From contig DASXXM010000552.1 in assembly GCA_036503065.1 (NCBI GenBank), forward strand, positions 1-34,065: 34,065 nt of DNA, read 5' to 3'. Each line of letters begins with the position of its first letter. The stretch's first letter is position 1. This document shows positions 22,368 through 31,563 of the stretch, in pieces. The translations under genes were made by a program, and so were the position numbers. The stretch comes from DATEPR01 sp036503065 (GTDB lineage: Bacteria > Actinomycetota > Actinomycetes > Mycobacteriales > Pseudonocardiaceae). The notes beneath the pieces are model-generated. The model worked only from the letters and a program-made list of their open reading frames with translations, ran no database searches and was not told the DNA's origin.

Positions 22368-23759
22368 ATGGCGAACCTGAGCGATATCAAGGCGTGGATC
22401 GAGCACCGGCTGCCCGAACTGATGGCCGAGTACCAGGTGCCCGGGGCGGCGGTCGGGGTCTGCGTCGGCGACGAGGTGATCGACCACGCCGCGGGCGTGC
22501 TCAGCAAGGCGACCAGTGTCGAGGCCACCGCGGACTCGGTGTTCCAACTCGGCTCGATCACCAAGTTGTGGACGTCGAGCCTGGTGATGCAACTCGTCGA
22601 CGAGGGTCGCGTCGACATCGACGCGACCGTGCGCGACTACCTGCCGGAGTTCGCCCTGGCGGACGAGTCGGCGGCCGCGGTGATCACGTTGCGGCAGCTG
22701 CTGTGCCACACCGCGGGTTTCGAGGGCGACATCTTCACCGACACCGGAAAGGGCGACGACTGTCTCGAGAAGTACCTTCCGGTGCTTGCCGAAGTGCCGC
22801 AGTTGTTTCCGCCGGGGGACCGGTTCTCATACAGCAACGCCGGCTTCTGTGTGCTCGGCCGGATCGTCGAAGTGCTGCGCGGCAAGCCGTTCGACGACTG
22901 CCTGCGCGAATTCCTCTTCACGCCGCTGCGCCTGACCCACGCGGCGAACGGACCGTACGAGGCGATCCTGTACCGCGCGGCGGTCGGCCATCTCCGGCCG
23001 GAGCCGGACGCCGAACCGGAGCCCGCGCCGATGTGGTCGCTGGTGCGCTCCAACGCCCCGGCGGGCTCGACGCTGACGATGCGCCCACGCGACCTGCTGG
23101 TGTTCGCGCGGATGCAGATGCGTTCGGGCGCGGCGCCGGACGGCACGCCGGTGCTCAGTCCCTCGAGTGTGCGGGCGATGCGCGAACGCCAGGTGGACCT
23201 GCCGAACACCAGGTTGCGGGCCGACGCGTGGGGCCTGGGTTGGATCATCTTCGACGACACTCCCGGCGCCACGATCATCGGCCACAACGGCGGCACGATC
23301 GGCCAGTCGGCGTTCCTGCGCGTGGTGCCGGAGCGGGACGTGGCCGTGGCGCTGCTGACCAACGGCGGTGACTCCGTCCGCCTCTGCCACGACGTCGTCG
23401 GTCACGTGGTGGCCGAGCTGGCCGGCGTCGAGCTGCCGCCGTTGCCCGTCCCGCCGGTCGATCCGCCGCGCATCGACGGGAGGCGTTACGCCGGCACGTA
23501 TTCGTCCCGGCTCAGCGACCTCACGGTCACCCAGGACGAGGACGGCCGGATCTGGCTGACGGTCACCCCGAAGGGCCTGAGCGCCGAGCTCGGCCAGCAA
23601 GTCGAGCGCTGGGAGCTGGTCGCGTTCGAGCACGACACGCTGATCACCGCGCAGCCGGAGCGCGGCGTGCACACGCCGTACGCATTCCTCGGCGACGACG
23701 GCACCGGGCGCGCACGCTACCTGCACACCAGCCGGGCCAACCGCCGCGTCGACAGCTGA
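22368..23759 (+). CDS. Class C beta-lactamase-fold serine hydrolase
   Basis: The 463-aa product has the three penicillin-recognising motifs in order: SxxK at S63-K66 (LGSITKLW), YxN at Y155-N157 (FSYSNAGF), and HxG-type HNGG starting at H306 (IIGHNGGTIGQSAF). A C-terminal beta-barrel (about 365-460) resembles the extra domain seen in D-aminopeptidase/esterase-like members. There is no signal peptide, so it should act in the cytoplasm. That argues against a classical periplasmic/extracellular beta-lactamase and for an esterase, amidase or transacylase. It probably shares a transcript with the methyltransferase 27 bp upstream. Candidates include an acyltransfer or deprotection step in a small-molecule pathway. 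Confidence 0.9.
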   Translation: MANLSDIKAWIEHRLPELMAEYQVPGAAVGVCVGDEVIDHAAGVLSKATSVEATADSVFQLGSITKLWTSSLVMQLVDEGRVDIDATVRDYLPEFALADESAAAVITLRQLLCHTAGFEGDIFTDTGKGDDCLEKYLPVLAEVPQLFPPGDRFSYSNAGFCVLGRIVEVLRGKPFDDCLREFLFTPLRLTHAANGPYEAILYRAAVGHLRPEPDAEPEPAPMWSLVRSNAPAGSTLTMRPRDLLVFARMQMRSGAAPDGTPVLSPSSVRAMRERQVDLPNTRLRADAWGLGWIIFDDTPGATIIGHNGGTIGQSAFLRVVPERDVAVALLTNGGDSVRLCHDVVGHVVAELAGVELPPLPVPPVDPPRIDGRRYAGTYSSRLSDLTVTQDEDGRIWLTVTPKGLSAELGQQVERWELVAFEHDTLITAQPERGVHTPYAFLGDDGTGRARYLHTSRANRRVDS

Positions 23760-23769
23760 GCCGCGACCG

Positions 23770-24408
23770 CTACACCGCGGGCACGACTCGACGGCCGGCA
23801 CGTCGGCGCAGATAGGCGTCCGCCAGCGATGTCGCGGTCAGGGTCGCCGCGAGCGAGATGATCAGGGCAGCCAACGCGAGCCGGGATTTGCCGCCGATCT
23901 TCAACGTCGGATCGGTCGGCGGCACGACAGCGTCCAGGATGATGTACGAGCTGATGGACGCGCCAAGGGCCTTCTCGCGCTGCGCCAACTCCTGGCTGGC
24001 GTACTTGAAGGCCAGCGCCACCGTCGCGGCCGCGGGCCCGGCCGTCAGCGAGTCGGCGGTGACGATGATGAACGGCCCGGCCTGAGCGCCGTTGCCGGCG
24101 ACGAACGTGGCCGTGCCGCCCAACGCCCCGACCGCGGCGGCGGCCGTCGGGCTGTTCAGGCTCTGGACCAGCAGTTGGGCATCGGTGCTCAGGCTGTCCG
24201 AGAACGACAGCATCGGGTTCGGCGGATCGCCGCCCTTGCCGCCGCTCTGGGCCAGGCTGGGCTCGCGGAGCACGACCGTGCCGGTGGACTCGTACTGGTG
24301 TTTGGCCGAGACCGCGATGACGCCGATCATGCCCACCACCAGGAAGAACACCGGAATGGCGACATACCACCGACGGCCGAGTGCCGTGATCGTCTGCCTG
24401 AAGTCCAC
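23770..24408 (-). CDS. Wzz-like membrane protein of a two-component operon
   Basis: The 212-aa product starts at the GTG complementary to 24406-24408, one nt after the histidine-kinase stop, so translation is probably coupled. The topology is a short cytoplasmic start (MDFRQTITALGRRWYVAIPV), TM1 at about 17-36, an external domain of about 135 residues, TM2 at about 176-195, and a basic tail (YLRRRAGRRVVPA). This is the layout of Wzz/YveK-type polysaccharide co-polymerases and chain-length regulators, without a C-terminal tyrosine-kinase domain. No glycosyltransferase or polymerase is nearby. Its place behind the sensor kinase suggests a role in surface polysaccharide or in signal sensing; the latter is speculative. 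Confidence 0.78.
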   Translation of the reverse strand: MDFRQTITALGRRWYVAIPVFFLVVGMIGVIAVSAKHQYESTGTVVLREPSLAQSGGKGGDPPNPMLSFSDSLSTDAQLLVQSLNSPTAAAAVGALGGTATFVAGNGAQAGPFIIVTADSLTAGPAAATVALAFKYASQELAQREKALGASISSYIILDAVVPPTDPTLKIGGKSRLALAALIISLAATLTATSLADAYLRRRAGRRVVPAV

Positions 24409-24409
24409 T

Positions 24410-25645
24410 TCACCGTTCCGATGCCGTCGAGGGTGCTGACCAGTATGTCTGTGTGGCGGGACCGGACGTTACCGGCAGCGTGGCGGTGATCTCCAGCCCG
24501 CCGTCGGGCAGCGCGCGGCCACCGACGCTGCCGCCGTGGGTGGTCGCCACGGATCGCACGATGGACAGGCCGAGGCCGACGCCGTGGTCGGAGCCGACCC
24601 GGTCGTGCAGCCTGCGGAACGGTTCGAACAGCGTGGGCACCGCGTCGGCCGGCAGCGTCGGGCCGCCGTTGGCGATCACCAGCCACGCCTGGCCGTCGTG
24701 GTGTCCGGTGTCCACCCGGATCCAGCCGTGCGGCACGTTGTGGCGGGCCGCGTTCTGGACCAGGTTCGCGACCATCCGTTCCAGCAGCACCCGGTCGCCG
24801 TGCAGCTCGGCGGGCCGCAGGGTGCTCTCGACGGTGATGCCGGCGGCGGCGAGTTGGGCCGCGGTCGCGTCGATGGCGTCCTCGGCGGCGGTGGCCAGGT
24901 CCACGAACTCGGCGCCGGTCTGGCCCCGGTCGCTGCGGGCCAGGGTGAGCAGCGCGTCGATCAGCTTCTCTGCGCCGTCCACCGCCTGGCGGACCTCGAC
25001 GGCCATCGCCTCCAGTTGGTCGGGGTCGCGGTTGGGTTTGGCGAGGGTCACGTCGATCGCGGTCCGCATCACGGTGAGCGGGGTGCGCAGTTCGTGCGAC
25101 GCGTTGGCCACGAACCGCTTCTGGCTGGCGAACGCGGCGTCGAGCCGGTCGAGCATGCCGTCGAACGTGTCGGCGAGTTCCTTCAGTTCGTCCTTCGGGC
25201 CCTGTAGGGCGATGCGGTCGGTGAGGTTGTGTTCGGACGCGCGCCGCGCGGCTTCGGTGATGGCCTGGAGCGGCCGCAGCACCCGGCCGGCCAGCAGCCA
25301 GCCCACCCCGCCGGCGACCACGGTCAGCCCGCCGAGGCTGGCCAGCGAGTAGACCAGCAGCTGGTTCAGCGCGTTCTGCCCCTGCTCCTTGGCGCCCACG
25401 GCGGCGCCCGCGCTGAAGGCGGCCTTGCACTTGATCTCCAGATTGGCGTCGCTGCCCAGGTCGGCCGTCTTGCACCGCGCCAGCAACTGGGGGTCCACGA
25501 CGTACTTGACGGTCGGCTGGGTCGAGTTGGCCAGGCCGTTCGCCAGCAGGACGTACGTGACGGCGACCAGTGCGCCACCCGTGACCAGGAACAGCCCGGC
25601 GCACGCCAGCGCGATCCGGACCCGAACCGACCTGCGGCGGCTCAT
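24410..25645 (-). CDS. Sensor histidine kinase
   Basis: The product is 411 aa. The start ATG overlaps the response-regulator stop (ATGA). TM1 lies at about 10-33. An extracytoplasmic domain of about 60 residues contains two cysteines (CKTADLGSD..., IKCKAAF). TM2 lies at about 97-119, followed by a HAMP domain (RVLRPLQAITEAARRASEHN). The H-box is FVANASHELRTPLTV with H184. The N-box is VQNAARHN, the G-box is DHGVGLGLSI, and the domain ends near TLPV. All catalytic boxes are intact. The two external cysteines could form a disulfide. It signals to the adjacent OmpR-type regulator; the likely target is the divergent ABC operon. Confidence 0.94.
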   Translation of the reverse strand: MSRRRSVRVRIALACAGLFLVTGGALVAVTYVLLANGLANSTQPTVKYVVDPQLLARCKTADLGSDANLEIKCKAAFSAGAAVGAKEQGQNALNQLLVYSLASLGGLTVVAGGVGWLLAGRVLRPLQAITEAARRASEHNLTDRIALQGPKDELKELADTFDGMLDRLDAAFASQKRFVANASHELRTPLTVMRTAIDVTLAKPNRDPDQLEAMAVEVRQAVDGAEKLIDALLTLARSDRGQTGAEFVDLATAAEDAIDATAAQLAAAGITVESTLRPAELHGDRVLLERMVANLVQNAARHNVPHGWIRVDTGHHDGQAWLVIANGGPTLPADAVPTLFEPFRRLHDRVGSDHGVGLGLSIVRSVATTHGGSVGGRALPDGGLEITATLPVTSGPATQTYWSAPSTASER

Positions 25646-26304
25646 GGCAGCCGGTATCCGGCGCCGACCACCGTCTCGATCAACGGTGGGGCACCCAGTT
25701 TGCGGCGCAGCCGGGCCATCGTCACGGACACGGTGTTGCTGAACGGGTCGGCGTGTTCGTCCCAGACCTTCTCCAGCAGCCGTTCCGCGCTGACCACCGC
25801 GCCGTCCGCGGTGAGCAGCTCCTCCAGCACGCCGAGTTCCTTGCGGGTCAACGAGATCGGCCGCCCGGCCCGGCTGACCCTGCGGCGCGACCGGTCCAGC
25901 ACCACGTCGGCCCGCGCCAGGATCGGCGGCAGCGCGGGGGCCCGGCGGCCCAGGGACCGCAGGCGGGCGACGAGCTCGGCGAACGCGAACGGCTTGGCCA
26001 GGTAGTCGTCCGCGCCCAGGTCGAGGCCGTCGACCCGGTCCTCGACGGAGGTGGCGGCGGTGAGCATCAGGATGCGGGTGGTGGCGTGGCCGGCGACCAG
26101 GTGCGCGCACACCGCGTCACCGTGGACGCGTGGCAGGTCGCGGTCCAGGACGATCACGTCGTAGTCCACCAGCACCGCCTTCTCCAGCGCGACGGCACCG
26201 TCGTAGGCGGTGTCGACGGCCATGCCGGCGTCGCGCAGGCCGTCGGCGATCCGATCGGCCAGCACCGTGTTGTCCTCGACGACCAGGACCCGCATGGCTC
26301 CCAT
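25642..26304 (-). CDS. OmpR-family response regulator
   Basis: The product is 220 aa from the ATG at 26304, or 217 aa from the ATG at 26295, which is preceded by GGGAG and starts MRVLVVEDNTVLADRIADGL. The receiver has the acidic pair after VVE and the phosphoacceptor Asp in DVIVLDRDLP, with Lys in DDYLAKPF. The C-terminal winged helix contains SLTRKELGVLEELLTADGAV and SNTVSVTMARLRRKLGAPPL. It overlaps the kinase gene by 3 nt and is divergent from the lipoprotein-ABC operon across a 158-bp gap. Control of both transcripts from that gap is likely, though no clear direct-repeat binding site could be picked out by eye. Confidence 0.94.
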   Translation of the reverse strand: MGAMRVLVVEDNTVLADRIADGLRDAGMAVDTAYDGAVALEKAVLVDYDVIVLDRDLPRVHGDAVCAHLVAGHATTRILMLTAATSVEDRVDGLDLGADDYLAKPFAFAELVARLRSLGRRAPALPPILARADVVLDRSRRRVSRAGRPISLTRKELGVLEELLTADGAVVSAERLLEKVWDEHADPFSNTVSVTMARLRRKLGAPPLIETVVGAGYRLP

Positions 26305-26462
26305 CGTGCCCCGTCACGGATGACAACGACATAACAGGATCGCCCGCCGCCCCGGCTGCCGGCAACCGCTGACCAGCCACGACCCGCCCCGCCGAACCGT
26401 CCGCTGTTGGGCTGCTGTCACCGCCCGCCCGCTATCACTGTCGCCAGCAGAGAGGAAATCCG

Positions 26463-27053
26463 ATGAGACGCAACAGCATTCTGGCCGCCGGCGTGCTGGC
26501 CGCCGGAATCATGGCCGGGTGCAGCGCCACGCCGTCCATGTCCGTGCCCAGCCTCGCGGGTGCGACCGCGGCCGCCAACCACGGCACCAACGCGCAGGCG
26601 CTGCACGCGGCCGCCCAGTGCATCCGCGACCACGGCGTGCCCGCCTACCCCGACCCGGTGATCGCGCCGGACGGCTCGGTCTACACCGACCAGCGGTCGC
26701 TGCAGGACGCCAGCAAGGACAGCAGGGCGTTCTTCGACCCGATCCGGGCCGCGTGCCAGTCGCTGTTCGCCGCCGCGAACTTCAACCCGAACAACGAGCC
26801 CAAGCCAACGCCCGCGCTGGTCCAGGCCGGCGTGCGCGCGGCACAGTGCATGCGGGCGCACGGCCTGCCCAACTACCGCGACCCCACCGCGAACACGCCG
26901 TTCACCCCCGGCCACGGCTTCGGCCTGACGCTGGACCAGCTGCCGGCCGGTGGCAAGGCCAGCCCGGTCATGCAGCAGGCCCTGCATGCGTGCGTGGCCC
27001 AGATCGACGCCGAGCTGAACGCGTCGAAGCTGTCGAGCCTGAGCCATGGCTGA
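26463..27053 (+). CDS. Lipoprotein with duplicated Cys motif, ABC operon
   Basis: The 196-aa product has a lipoprotein signal, MRRNSILAAGVLAAGIMAGC, with the lipidated Cys at position 20. The mature part contains two similar units, CIRDHGVPAYPDP and CMRAHGLPNYRDP, each followed by a second cysteine further on (AACQSLF and HACVAQI). This suggests an internal duplication with possible disulfides. Similar lipoproteins are often found in actinobacterial operons with an adaptor protein and MacB-like ABC transporters. It is the first gene of this operon and overlaps the adaptor gene by 8 nt. It may serve as the extracytoplasmic binding or sensing partner; function unproven. Confidence 0.88.
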   Translation: MRRNSILAAGVLAAGIMAGCSATPSMSVPSLAGATAAANHGTNAQALHAAAQCIRDHGVPAYPDPVIAPDGSVYTDQRSLQDASKDSRAFFDPIRAACQSLFAAANFNPNNEPKPTPALVQAGVRAAQCMRAHGLPNYRDPTANTPFTPGHGFGLTLDQLPAGGKASPVMQQALHACVAQIDAELNASKLSSLSHG

Positions 27054-28127
27054 CCGCCGCCTCCTGCGGGTCGGGGTGGTCGTGCTGGCCGTCGCCGCGG
27101 TCGGCGGCGGCACCGCGGTCGTCGTGCAACACAACGAGTCCCGGCCACCCGCCGCCGCGGCCGCGGCGGTGCGGACGGGCACCACGACCGTCGTGCGTAC
27201 CGACCTGACCACCACGATCCAGTTGAACGGCACCATCGACTACGCGGGCGCGTACACCGTCGCCAACCAGGCAACCGGCACCTACACCGCGCTGCCGGCG
27301 GTCGGCCAGGTGATCGGCCAGGGCCAGACGCTGTACGAAGTGGACGGTCACCCGATCCTGCTCTGCTACGGGTCGCGACCCGCGTGGCGGACGCTGGCGC
27401 CGGGTGTGCCGGACGGGCCGGACGTGGCGCAGCTCAAGCAGAACCTGGTCGCGCTCGGCTACGCGCGCCTCACCATCAACGACCACTTCGACACAGCCAC
27501 CTACCAGGCGATTCGCCGCTGGCAGACGCACGTCGGCACGCCGGTGACCGGCGCGCTCGGCCCGGCCGACATCGTGTTCGCGGCCGGGCCGATCCGGGTG
27601 GCGAGCATGCAGGCCGCGCTCGGCGACCAGGCCCGGCCCGGGACGCTGATCCAGGCCACCGGCACCGCGCAGATCGTGAACCTGACCGTGCCGGTCGTCC
27701 AGGAATACCTGACCAGGGTGGGGGACCCGGTGTCGGTGATCCTGCCGGACGGCACCACCGCGGTCCCCGGCACGATCACCGCGATCTCGGCGACGGCCGC
27801 GGCGAACCCCGGCCAGAACGGCCAGAGCAACAGCCAGAACGCGCCCGCGGTGGCCACCGCCACCGTAGAACTGACGAACCCGACCACCACCGCGTCCTAC
27901 GACCAGGCGCCGGTCACCGTGAACGTCACCGACCAGTCGGCGCGTGGCGTGCTCGCGGTGCCGATCAACGCGCTGGTCGCGCTCGCCGAGGGCGGCTACG
28001 GCGTCTGGGTGCTCGACCACGGCACCCGCAGGCTCTTCGGCGTCCACACCGGACTGTTCGCCGACACGCTCGTCCAGATCACCGGGACCGGTATCGCGGC
28101 CGGCATGACCGTGGAGGTGCCCGCGTC

Positions 28128-28131
<4 letters not shown>
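27046..28131 (+). CDS. Membrane-fusion adaptor with peptidoglycan-binding domain
   Basis: The 361-aa product has an N-terminal anchor (about 8-25), then beta-strand segments of a membrane-fusion protein (TVVRTDLTTTIQLNGTIDYA, ALPAVGQVIGQGQTLYEVDG). A peptidoglycan-binding type helical domain (about 125-158: DVAQLKQNLVALGYARL, TYQAIRRWQTHVGTPVTG) is inserted in the middle. Distal beta-barrel parts follow (VGDPVSVILPDGTTAVPGTI, VLAVPINALVAL). This architecture replaces the coiled-coil hairpin of Gram-negative adaptors and is typical for actinobacteria. It likely couples the ABC permease to the cell wall. The stop overlaps the ATPase start (ATGA). Confidence 0.9.
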
Positions 28132-28792
<661 letters not shown>

Positions 28793-28796
<4 letters not shown>

Positions 28797-29968
28797 GACT
28801 GGCGACCACGGACGTGCTGCGACTGGGCAGCGTCGGCCTGCGCACCCGCAGGCTGCGCGCGACGCTGGCTGCTCTGGGCATCGGGATCGGCATCGCGGCC
28901 ATCGTCGGTGTGCTCGGGGTGTCGGCGTCGTCCGAGGCGAACCTGCTGGCCCAGCTCGGCCAGTTGGGCAACCTGCTCACGGTCGGCACCGGCCAGTCGT
29001 TCACCGGCGACGTCCAGCCGCTGCCCGACACGGCCGTCGGCATGGTCAGCCGGATTCCGCCGGTGCGCACGGTGTCGGCGGTCGGGTTGGTGCCCGGCGC
29101 GACCGTGCGCCGTACCGCCGCCGTGCCGAAGACCGACAACGGCGGCCTCACGGTGGTGGCCGCCGACCCGACCCTGCCCGGCACGCTCGGCATCGGCCTG
29201 CTCAGCGGCGCGTTCCTCAACCCGGCCACCGACCGCTACCCGGCGGTGGTGCTCGGCGCGGACGCGGCCCGGTCGCTGGGCATCGCCGCGGCCGCGCCCG
29301 GTGTGCAGGTCTACCTGGCCGGCCGCTACTTCACCGTGGTGGGCATCCTCGCGCCCGCCACGATCGCCCCGGAGATCGACGACGCCGCGCTGATCGGGTT
29401 TCCGGTCGCGCGGAGCCTCCTTGCCTTCGCCGGCAACCCGACCCTGCTGTACGTGCGCACCGACCCGGACCAGGTGTCGGCGGTGCAGTCGGTGCTCGCC
29501 GTGACGGCGAATCCGGCCCAGCCCGAAGCGGTCCAGGTGGTCCGGCCGTCCGACGCGCTCGTCGCGAGGGCGGCCACCCGAGGCGCGTTCACCGGGCTGT
29601 TCTTCGGTCTCGGCGCGGTCGCGCTGCTGGTCGGCGGCGTCGGCATCGGCAACGTCATGGTGATCTCCGTGCTGGAGCGGCGTTCGGAGATCGGACTGCG
29701 CCGGGCCCTCGGCGCGACGCGCGGCCAGGTCGGCCTGCAGTTCCTGACCGAATCCCTGATCCTGTCGGCACTCGGCGGTGTCGTCGGCGTGCTGCTCGGC
29801 GCGGCCGCCACCGCGGCCTACGCCCTGACCGAACATCAGCCGATCGTGCTACCGCCGATCGTGCTGGCGATCGGCCCGGGTGCCGCGATCGGCGTCGGCC
29901 TGGTCGCCGGCCTGTGGCCGGCCCTGCGCGCGGCCCGCCTCGCCCCGACCGCGGCGTTGCGCGGGTGA
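28793..29968 (+). CDS. MacB/FtsX-type ABC permease
   Basis: The 391-aa product begins MRLATTDVLRLGSVGLRTRR with TM1 at about 22-44. A large extracytoplasmic domain of MacB_PCD type (about 45-255) follows, then three C-terminal TM segments: LFFGLGAVALLVGGVGIGNV, the region around ILSALGGVVGVLLGAAATAA, and the last at about 350-375. The cytoplasmic coupling loop ERRSEIGLRRALGATRGQVG is characteristic. With the ATPase, adaptor and lipoprotein it forms an export or cell-envelope stress system; antimicrobial peptide efflux is the usual role proposed for the family. The substrate is not predictable. Confidence 0.94.
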
Positions 29969-30055
29969 CCGTGGCCGGCCGGCCAGTATTCGGTGCAAGC
30001 CGTGGACTTGGCTCCGCCCGCTGTGATGACCTCGACACAGCGGGACGGAGGAGTC

Positions 30056-30835
30056 ATGGACGTCGTCGGTCGTGGCTTTCTCGCGCACTACCTGATGGCG
30101 GCGTTCCCGCAGCGCTACCCGGACGTGACCGTGATCGCCGCTGGTGTCACCAAGACGTTGGCGGCGTCGGTCGCCGACTTCGACCGGGAGGCCGAGCTGG
30201 TCTACGAGGTGGCCCGGCGGTGCCGCTGGCAGGGCCGCAGGCTGGTGTTCTTCTCGACGTCGTCGGACGGCATGTACGGCGCGCCGGACTCGCCCGGCCA
30301 CGAGGACGGCCCGGTCTTCCCGACCACGCCCTACGGCCGGCACAAGCTGGCCATCGAGGCCGTGCTCGCCCGCTGCGGCGCCCGGTGGCTCGCGCTGCGG
30401 CTGAGCCACGTCGTGGGCAGCGGCCAGCAGCCGCATCAGCTCGTGCCCGCGCTGGCGTCGCAGATCCGCACCGGCGTGGTGTCGGTGCACCGGAACGTGT
30501 ACCGCGACCTGATCGACGTGCGGCACGTGGTGGCGGCGGTGGACCGGCTGCTCGCGCACGAGGTCACCGACCAGATCGTGAACGTGGCCACCGGTTACCC
30601 GGAGCGCGTCGAACGCGTGGTGACCGAGGTCGAACGACGTCTCGGCATCACGGCGCGGCGGGAGATCGTGGACAAGCCGGGTGCCGTGCGCACCGTGATC
30701 TCCACCGCCCGCCTGCGCACCGTCATGCCGGAATGGGACGAACTCGGCTTCGGCCCGAACTACCTGCCCATGCTGCTGGACCGGTACGTCGGCCCGGTCC
30801 ACACCCGGGACGACGCGGTGGTGGGCGGCGCCTGA
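30056..30835 (+). CDS. NAD-dependent epimerase/dehydratase family protein
   Basis: The product is 259 aa from ATG 30056, preceded by GGAGGAG; an in-frame ATG at 29993 has no ribosome-binding site. The short Rossmann start MDVVGRGFLAHYLMAAFP gives a G-x-G-x-x-A nucleotide-binding turn. The strand LVFFSTSSDGMYG supplies the catalytic Ser/Thr region, and YGRHKLAIE the YxxxK pair. It is shorter than typical extended SDRs (about 310-340), because the loop after the first helix is compressed. It probably acts on a nucleotide sugar or another small carbonyl/hydroxyl substrate. It begins a run of plus-strand genes, with the TraB-like gene 16 nt downstream. Confidence 0.85.
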   Translation: MDVVGRGFLAHYLMAAFPQRYPDVTVIAAGVTKTLAASVADFDREAELVYEVARRCRWQGRRLVFFSTSSDGMYGAPDSPGHEDGPVFPTTPYGRHKLAIEAVLARCGARWLALRLSHVVGSGQQPHQLVPALASQIRTGVVSVHRNVYRDLIDVRHVVAAVDRLLAHEVTDQIVNVATGYPERVERVVTEVERRLGITARREIVDKPGAVRTVISTARLRTVMPEWDELGFGPNYLPMLLDRYVGPVHTRDDAVVGGA

Positions 30836-30851
30836 CTGCCACACTTGTGGG

Positions 30852-31547
30852 GTGCAGATCGTCGACGTGAACGAACTGTGGGTCCGGTCGGTCGTGCTGA
30901 CGTTGCGGCGCAGGGCAACGCCGCTGACGTTCGTGCTGTTCCCGATGGTGCACGTGGGTTCGCCGGCGTTCTACGCGGCCGTCCGGGCGCGGGTGGGGGA
31001 GTGCGACCTGGCCGTGGTCGAAGGCGTCGGCGCGGCGCGCGAGGTGTCCCTGCTGACGCTGGCCTACCGGACGATGCGGTTCAACCGGCGTGCCGGCCTC
31101 GTCGTGCAGTCCGACGGCCCCGACTCGTTCGGCATCCCGACGATCTGCCCGGACATGGATAGTGCCCGGTTCAGCCGGGGATGGGCCAGGGTGCCGTGGT
31201 TGCAGCGGACGCTGGCGTGGGTGCTCCTCCCGGTCTACGGCGCCATACTCGCGCTGTTCGGCACCCGGCAGATGTTGGCACGCGACCTGGCCACGGAGGA
31301 CCAACCGTCCGATGTGGAACTGGACGCGGCGGCGGCCTACCCGGAGCTGTACGGACTGATCTGCCACGAACGGGACCAACTCCTGATCCAGGCGCTGATG
31401 GCGGTCCACGAGCAGCGCAACCGCGAACCGATCAAGGTCGCCGTCGTGTACGGCGCCGGGCACATGCCCGCCGTGCTGCACGCCCTGAGCGCCCGCCACC
31501 GCTACGTGGCCCGCGACGGCGAGTTCCTGACCGTGTTCGATTTGTGA
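30852..31547 (+). CDS. TraB/GumN-like (TIKI superfamily) protein
   Basis: The product is 231 aa from GTG 30852. It shows the two signature motifs of the TraB/GumN/ChaN superfamily: the early GxxH-like PMVHVGSPAFY with H34, followed by CDLAVVEG with E57; and the late VVYGAGHMPAV with H204. A hydrophobic segment at about 117-137 (LQRTLAWVLLPVYGAILAL) may anchor it to the membrane. Members include the TIKI metalloproteases and pheromone-shutdown TraB proteins, and the conserved His/Glu residues suggest a metal-dependent hydrolase. It is short but contains both motif blocks. Only 16 nt separates it from the epimerase gene, so co-transcription is likely. Substrate unknown. Confidence 0.78.
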   Translation: MQIVDVNELWVRSVVLTLRRRATPLTFVLFPMVHVGSPAFYAAVRARVGECDLAVVEGVGAAREVSLLTLAYRTMRFNRRAGLVVQSDGPDSFGIPTICPDMDSARFSRGWARVPWLQRTLAWVLLPVYGAILALFGTRQMLARDLATEDQPSDVELDAAAAYPELYGLICHERDQLLIQALMAVHEQRNREPIKVAVVYGAGHMPAVLHALSARHRYVARDGEFLTVFDL

Positions 31548-31563
31548 ACCGGTGACCCCGGCC

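Noticed and set aside
29993..30055. N-terminal extension of the epimerase to the upstream ATG
   Set aside because: ATG 30056 has GGAGGAG at ideal spacing and begins directly with the Rossmann strand.
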